The notes under the pieces: model-generated
What the model was told of the DNA's origin: nothing
The model's input: only the letters and a program-made list of their open reading frames with translations
Databases searched by the model: none
Made by a program: the position numbers and the translations under genes
Assembly (NCBI RefSeq): GCF_014252075.1
Contig: NZ_CP059209.1
Location: forward strand, 358,818 to 422,817
Origin: Blattabacterium cuenoti
GTDB lineage: Bacteria; Bacteroidota; Bacteroidia; Flavobacteriales; Blattabacteriaceae
Reading direction: 5' to 3'
Length of the DNA: 64,000 nt
In this document: one piece after another, positions 59,590-64,000 of the stretch
How the letters are laid out: every line of letters starts with the position of its first letter
How positions within the stretch are numbered: position 1 is the stretch's first letter

Positions 59590-61131
59590 TTATTTTTTTC
59601 TACATTTTCTAATAATAGAAGTTCCACTCATTACATGAGGGATAGGTAATTTCATTAATTGAAGTATAGTAGGAGCTACATCTGATAAGGATCCTCTATC
59701 TTTCAATAAAGAATTTTGTTTTTTAATGTCTTGATCTAAAAGAATAAAGGGGACTAAAGATGTAGTATGAGCTGTATTAGGACTTCCATCGGGGTTAATC
59801 ATGTAATCTGCATTTCCATGATCTCCTACTATAACAACTGTATATGAATTTTTTATTGCTTCTTCAGAACAAAGTTTTGTGCATTTATCAACATATTCAC
59901 AAGCTTTTATTGTCTCTTTCATTTTCCCAGTATGCCCCACCATATCTGGATTTGCAAAATTTAAGCAAATAAAATCTGAATTTTTTTTTTTTAATTCAGG
60001 AATAATTTTCTTCACAATATTCTTTGCGCTCATCTCAGGTTTTAAATCATAAGTAGAGACTTTAGGGGATTCACATAGAATTCTAGTTTCTTTATCAAAA
60101 GGGACTTCTCTCCCTCCCGAGAAAAAGAAAGTAACATGCGGATATTTTTCTGTTTCAGCTATACGAATCTGTTTTTTCCCTTCTTTTTCCAAAATTTCAC
60201 CTAATGTTTCTGATAAACAATCTTTTTCAAAAAGAACATGAATATCTTTATATTTAGAATTAAAACAAGTCATAGATATATAATTAGATAAATTTATCTT
60301 TCTTATATCTAAAAAAGAATTATATCCAATAAAAAGTTCTGTTATTTGTCTAGAACGGTCTGGTCGAAAGTTGAAACAAAAAACAACATCTCCATCTTCT
60401 ATTTTTGAAATAGGGGATCCTTCATTGTCAGTAATTATTAAAGGAGGGAGAAACTCATCGGTCACTCCATTTTTATATGATTCTTCTATAGAAGAAAAAA
60501 TATTTTTAGTATAAATTCCTTTTGAATAAACCATTGCATTATATGCTTTTTTAGTTCTTTCCCATCTATGATCACGATCCATTGAATAATATCTTCCAAT
60601 AACAGAAGATAATTTACCAACGTATTTTTTAGTTTTTTTTATTAGTTCATTGATATAAAAAATACTCTTTTTTGGTGAAGAGTCCCTACCATCTGTAAAA
60701 ACATGTATAAAAACATCTTTTATTTTTTTTTCACAAGCTACTTTAAGTAAAATAAAAAGATGATTCATGTGGGAATGCACCCCTCCATCAGATAATAATC
60801 CAATGAAATGAATTCTTTTTTTTGATAGACAAATTTTATCAAAAATAGCGCTGACTTTTTTTCTGAAAAAACCACTTTCAATAGATATATTTATTTTTTC
60901 TAAACTTTGAATAACTTTTCGTCCAGATCCTAAACTTATGTGACCTACTTCAGAATTTCCCATTTGTCCTTTAGGTAATCCTACATAAGATCCTGAAGCT
61001 TCCAATTTGCTAAAAGGAAAGTGATTTGAGCAATAATTAATAAACGGAGTATTAGCTTGTTCTATAGCAGAAGAATTTATGGAAGAAGAAATTCCCCAAC
61101 CATCCAAAATTATTAACATTAGTTTTTTCAT
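59590..61131 (-). CDS. gpmI: 2,3-Bisphosphoglycerate-independent phosphoglycerate mutase
   Basis: GpmI interconverts 3- and 2-phosphoglycerate in glycolysis with two metal ions. The 513-residue protein has the N-terminal metal site LIILDGWGIS, the phosphoserine in GQMGNSEVGHISLGSGRK (about Ser 62), VFTDGRDSSPK and the C-terminal metal sites FANPDMVGHTG and VVIVGDHGNADYM. A run of 12 A bases in the sense strand (plus coordinates 59981-59992) is read in frame just before the essential FANPDMVGH segment. Confidence 0.96.
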   Translation of the reverse strand: MKKLMLIILDGWGISSSINSSAIEQANTPFINYCSNHFPFSKLEASGSYVGLPKGQMGNSEVGHISLGSGRKVIQSLEKINISIESGFFRKKVSAIFDKICLSKKRIHFIGLLSDGGVHSHMNHLFILLKVACEKKIKDVFIHVFTDGRDSSPKKSIFYINELIKKTKKYVGKLSSVIGRYYSMDRDHRWERTKKAYNAMVYSKGIYTKNIFSSIEESYKNGVTDEFLPPLIITDNEGSPISKIEDGDVVFCFNFRPDRSRQITELFIGYNSFLDIRKINLSNYISMTCFNSKYKDIHVLFEKDCLSETLGEILEKEGKKQIRIAETEKYPHVTFFFSGGREVPFDKETRILCESPKVSTYDLKPEMSAKNIVKKIIPELKKKNSDFICLNFANPDMVGHTGKMKETIKACEYVDKCTKLCSEEAIKNSYTVVIVGDHGNADYMINPDGSPNTAHTTSLVPFILLDQDIKKQNSLLKDRGSLSDVAPTILQLMKLPIPHVMSGTSIIRKCRKK

Positions 61132-61147
61132 CCAATTATTATTATTA

Positions 61148-61969
61148 TTAAATACTCACTCTTCTGAAAAGATTTATTTTTATATTATTGTGAAATTCAT
61201 TCAAATATTCCTGAATATTTATTTTATTGTTCTTTATAAATTTCTGATTCAGTAATGTATTATTTAAAACAAATTTTTTAATTTTTCCTTGGATGATTTT
61301 TTCCATTATTTCCGTATTTTTTAATTTTATTTCTTTTTTAACTTGATTTTTAATAATATCTATTTCTCTTTCCATGAGTATATTTGGAATTTCTTCCTCA
61401 TTTACAGCTATAGGATTCATGGCTGTAATATGCATTGCTATATTTCTAGCTACAGATATATTTATTTTAGAAGAAAATCCAACTAATGTTGCAATTTTAT
61501 GATTGTTGTGAGTATAATCTGCGACAAATGGAGAATCTATTTTTTCAAAAATTTTTAATTCTAATTTTTCACCTACGAGCCCCATATGATTGACGATCAT
61601 CTCTTGAACACTGTTATCTTCATGAAAAAAACTGGATAAAAAATCTTCTTTAGTATGACATGATAAAGATTTTTTAGATAACATAGATAAAAAACTTAAA
61701 AATTCGTGACTCTTAGATAGAAAATCTGTTTCACAACTAAGACCTATAATTGTTCCAGAAGAATAATCAGAACTTATAGAAGAAACAACAGCGCCTTCTT
61801 TCATTTGAAAGGATGATCGATTGACTGCTACTTTTTCTCCCTTTTTTCTTAAAAGAAGAGTAGCTTCGTCTATATTTCCGTTGGAATCAACTAACGCTTT
61901 TTTGCAATCCATTATTCCAACACCTGTCAACTTTCTAAGTTTATTAATTTGAGATACAGAAATATTCAT
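61148..61969 (-). CDS. tsf: Translation elongation factor Ts
   Basis: EF-Ts recharges EF-Tu with GTP. The 273-residue protein has the N-terminal UBA-like helix LRKLTGVGIMDCKKALVDSN, LSCETDFLSKSHEF and HITAMNPIAV. The second half is divergent and lysine-rich. It overlaps rpsB by 4 bp, the usual rpsB-tsf pairing. Confidence 0.96.
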   Translation of the reverse strand: MNISVSQINKLRKLTGVGIMDCKKALVDSNGNIDEATLLLRKKGEKVAVNRSSFQMKEGAVVSSISSDYSSGTIIGLSCETDFLSKSHEFLSFLSMLSKKSLSCHTKEDFLSSFFHEDNSVQEMIVNHMGLVGEKLELKIFEKIDSPFVADYTHNNHKIATLVGFSSKINISVARNIAMHITAMNPIAVNEEEIPNILMEREIDIIKNQVKKEIKLKNTEIMEKIIQGKIKKFVLNNTLLNQKFIKNNKINIQEYLNEFHNNIKINLFRRVSI

Positions 61970-62691
61970 GGTTTTTTATTTGTATAATTTTTTTCTTCAC
62001 GTTCATTTCTGTTGATTAAAATTCCATTTTTTATGGCTTCTGTCACAAATTTCAAAATAATATTTATAGATTTGGATGAATCATCATTAGAAGGAATAGG
62101 ATAATGAATTCCATTAGGATCCGTGTTTGTATCTACCATAGCAAATATGGGAATACTCAATTTTTTAGCTTCTGTCAATGCTATTTTTTCTTTATTTGGA
62201 TCTACTAAAAAAATACCACCTGGTATATGACTCATGTTTGAAATACTCCCTAAATTTTTATGTAATTTTTCATGCAATCGATTAATTAATAGTCTTTCTT
62301 TTTTGGACAAAGTGTTAAAAGTTCCATTCTTTTTCATTTTTTCTATACCATTCATCTTTTTAACAGATTTCCGAATGGTTGTGAAATTCGTCAACAATCC
62401 ACCTAACCATCTTTCTGTTACACAAGGCATATTTATACTTTTCGCATAAGAAGAAACTTTTTCTTTAGCCTGAGCTTTAGTTCCTACCAACAATATTTTT
62501 TTTCCAGTTGTTGCTATTTTTTTTAATCCATTACAAGCTTCTTCCAATTTAGAAATTGTTTTTGATAAATCAATAATATGAATTCCCCTTTTTTTCATAA
62601 AAATAAAAGGACGCATATTTGGATTCCACTTTCGTGCAATATGTCCAAAATGAACACCAGCTTTCAACAAATCTTGAGTATTAATTTTCAT
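61966..62691 (-). CDS. rpsB: Ribosomal protein S2 (uS2)
   Basis: A 30S protein of 241 residues. LLKAGVHFGHIARKWNPNMR, CVTERWLGGLLTNFTTIRKS and FAMVDTNTDPNGIHYPIPSN are diagnostic. It lies 33 bp after rpsI and overlaps tsf by 4 bp. Confidence 0.97.
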   Translation of the reverse strand: MKINTQDLLKAGVHFGHIARKWNPNMRPFIFMKKRGIHIIDLSKTISKLEEACNGLKKIATTGKKILLVGTKAQAKEKVSSYAKSINMPCVTERWLGGLLTNFTTIRKSVKKMNGIEKMKKNGTFNTLSKKERLLINRLHEKLHKNLGSISNMSHIPGGIFLVDPNKEKIALTEAKKLSIPIFAMVDTNTDPNGIHYPIPSNDDSSKSINIILKFVTEAIKNGILINRNEREEKNYTNKKP

Positions 62692-62724
62692 TTTTATTTT
62701 TCAGTTTTTTCTATTTATAATGTT

Positions 62725-63102
62725 TTAACGTTTTGAAAATTGGTATTTTTTTCTAGCTTTTTTTTGACCAAATTTTTTTCTCTCAACTTCTCTAGAATCG
62801 CGAGTTAATAATCCTTTATCTTTTAATTTACTTCTATGTTTTAGATCAAATTGACAAAGGGCACGAGATATCGCAAGGCAAATTGCTTCTGCTTGTCCAT
62901 TAAACCCTCCACCAATAACTTTTATATTCATATCAAATTGATCCAACTTATCAATAATCTTAATAGGATATAAAACTTTTTGGTGAACATATTTTGGAAA
63001 ATACTGATCCAATTTTTTGGAATTAATAGTTATTAATCCATTCCCTATTTTCAAATAAACACGAGCAAGAGATCTTTTTCTTCTTCCTATAGTATGTATC
63101 AT
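62725..63102 (-). CDS. rpsI: Ribosomal protein S9 (uS9)
   Basis: A 30S protein of 125 residues whose C-terminal tail contacts P-site tRNA. GRRKRSLARVYLKIGNG, GGGFNGQAEAICLAISRAL and the C-terminal KKFGQKKARKKYQFSKR, ending in the conserved Lys-Arg, are diagnostic. It lies 6 bp after rplM. Confidence 0.97.
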   Translation of the reverse strand: MIHTIGRRKRSLARVYLKIGNGLITINSKKLDQYFPKYVHQKVLYPIKIIDKLDQFDMNIKVIGGGFNGQAEAICLAISRALCQFDLKHRSKLKDKGLLTRDSREVERKKFGQKKARKKYQFSKR

Positions 63103-63108
63103 AAATTT

Positions 63109-63555
63109 TTAATTATCTTTAAATAAGATAGGTTTTTGAGCTTCATGTTTGTGAATGGATTTCTGATATACATGAAGATTTTTCAAAATTGAACGACCTA
63201 AACGATTTTTAGGAAGCATTCCTTTTACTGCTTTGTATATCAAATTCCTTGAATCTTTATTAAACAAATTCTTAACAAGAGTTACTTTTTTTCCTCCAGG
63301 ATATCCAGTATAACGGATATATTTTTTCTGATCCCATTTTTTTCCAGTGAGTCTAATATTATTAGAATTGATAACAACTACATGATCTCCGCACTCTACA
63401 TGTGGAGAAAAAAAAGGTTTATGTTTTCCTATTATAATAGAAGCTATTCTAGAAGAAAACCTCCCAAGAATTTGATTGGTCGCGTCCATTATTACCCATG
63501 ACTTTACTATCGATTTTTTTTTGGACGAAGTAGTTTTTAAACTTAACGGATCCAT
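63109..63555 (-). CDS. rplM: Ribosomal protein L13 (uL13)
   Basis: A 50S assembly protein of 148 residues. WVIMDATNQILGRFSSRIAS, KKYIRYTGYPGGKK and GMLPKNRLGRSILKNLHVYQ are diagnostic. It is the first gene of the rplM-rpsI-rpsB-tsf-gpmI-map series. The upstream 108 bp hold a short dyad (ATGAC-TTTTT-GTCAT near 63602-63616) of unknown meaning. Confidence 0.97.
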   Translation of the reverse strand: MDPLSLKTTSSKKKSIVKSWVIMDATNQILGRFSSRIASIIIGKHKPFFSPHVECGDHVVVINSNNIRLTGKKWDQKKYIRYTGYPGGKKVTLVKNLFNKDSRNLIYKAVKGMLPKNRLGRSILKNLHVYQKSIHKHEAQKPILFKDN

Positions 63556-63661
63556 ATTTTTTATTTTCTGTAATATAAGAAATTTTAAAAATATTCATAA
63601 AATGACTTTTTGTCATAAAAAGAATTTTTTTGAAAAGCTTTTTATTGTCATACATTCTTCT

Positions 63662-63689
63662 CCCTTTATTTGTAAAGGGTTTTATTTTC
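63662..63689 (+). terminator. Intrinsic terminator-like hairpin upstream of dnaK
   Basis: CCCTTTA and TAAAGGG form a perfect 7-bp stem around TTTG and are followed by TTTTATTTT on the plus strand. No plus-strand gene ends nearby: the gene to the left (rplM) is on the other strand. It may block stray transcription into dnaK or end a small plus-strand RNA. Confidence 0.55.
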
Positions 63690-63693
63690 ATTG

Positions 63694-63709
63694 TGGCATA
63701 ATGATTGGA
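63694..63709 (+). promoter_or_regulatory. Sigma-54-like promoter of dnaK
   Basis: TGGCATAATGATTGGA is close to the -24/-12 consensus TGGCAC-n5-TTGCA, with GG at -24 correct, five-base spacing, TTG at -12, and G instead of C after it. It would start transcription about 33 bases before the dnaK ATG. No TAnnTTTG element is seen here. Whether rpoN exists in this genome cannot be seen in the window. Confidence 0.45.
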
Positions 63710-63736
63710 GAGCTATTGGTTGATTAATTAATATGA

Positions 63737-64000
<264 letters not shown>

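Noticed and set aside
63449..63727. Small open frames on both strands between rplM and dnaK
   Set aside because: Both overlap rplM coding sequence in another frame or strand and show no family features; the region is better read as regulatory.

Overview
The window is strongly AT-rich, gene-dense and free of mobile elements. It reads as a chromosome segment of a reduced-genome Flavobacteriales (Bacteroidota) endosymbiont, most consistent with Blattabacterium, the fat-body symbiont of cockroaches. The evidence is the protein similarity to flavobacterial families, flavobacterial gene orders (glgA-like/glmS, PSP1-PBP1A, menB-menA-hydrolase-menC-menE, rplM-rpsI-rpsB-tsf), TAnnTTTG promoter elements, translation starts without Shine-Dalgarno sequences, an intact assimilatory sulfate-reduction operon, and long poly(A) tracts inside genes. 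The genus name is an inference, because no database search was possible.

Layout. 1-1726: the end of an rRNA operon on the minus strand (16S rRNA, then tRNA-Ile; the 23S gene would lie beyond position 1). 1935-6118: queA, a polyprenyl synthase and a topA gene broken by an 11-A tract. 6135-21974: mixed housekeeping genes on both strands (rsmI, asd, gmk, rpiB, pgk, sodA, folB, hemD, glmS, glgA-like, rnr, coaD, PSP1, PBP1A) and three more tRNAs (Pro, Asn, Cys). 21971-33314: serA facing a nine-gene operon cysH-cysD-cysN-cysE-cysK-cobA-cysJ-cysI-(Met8/TSUP fusion). 33469-41022: icd, the menaquinone genes menB/menA/hydrolase/menC/menE, a small membrane protein and nhaD. 41053-63555: a 22.5-kb run of minus-strand genes for translation (rplM, rpsI, rpsB, tsf, gpmI, map, rpsL, rpsG, fusA, S10-spc-alpha ribosomal genes, secY, infA, rpoA, eno). 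63752-64000: the start of dnaK.

How the genes work together. Sulfate is activated by CysDN, and APS is reduced directly by an APS-reductase-type CysH. Sulfite is reduced by CysJI, whose siroheme comes from HemD (12263), CobA and the Met8 domain of the fusion protein. Sulfide enters cysteine through CysE and CysK, with serine fed by SerA. Menaquinone genes, glycolytic pgk/gpmI/eno and icd supply energy and carbon.

I found no CRISPR, defence, phage or insertion-sequence element. The most notable points are a degenerated anti-Shine-Dalgarno sequence in 16S rRNA, probable poly(A)-slippage rescue of topA, the Met8-TSUP fusion, and a possible attenuator in the cys operon leader. The only gene-free stretches near 200-300 bases are 1727-1934 (possible rRNA promoters) and 6558-6828 (one possible -7 element, nothing else recognised).
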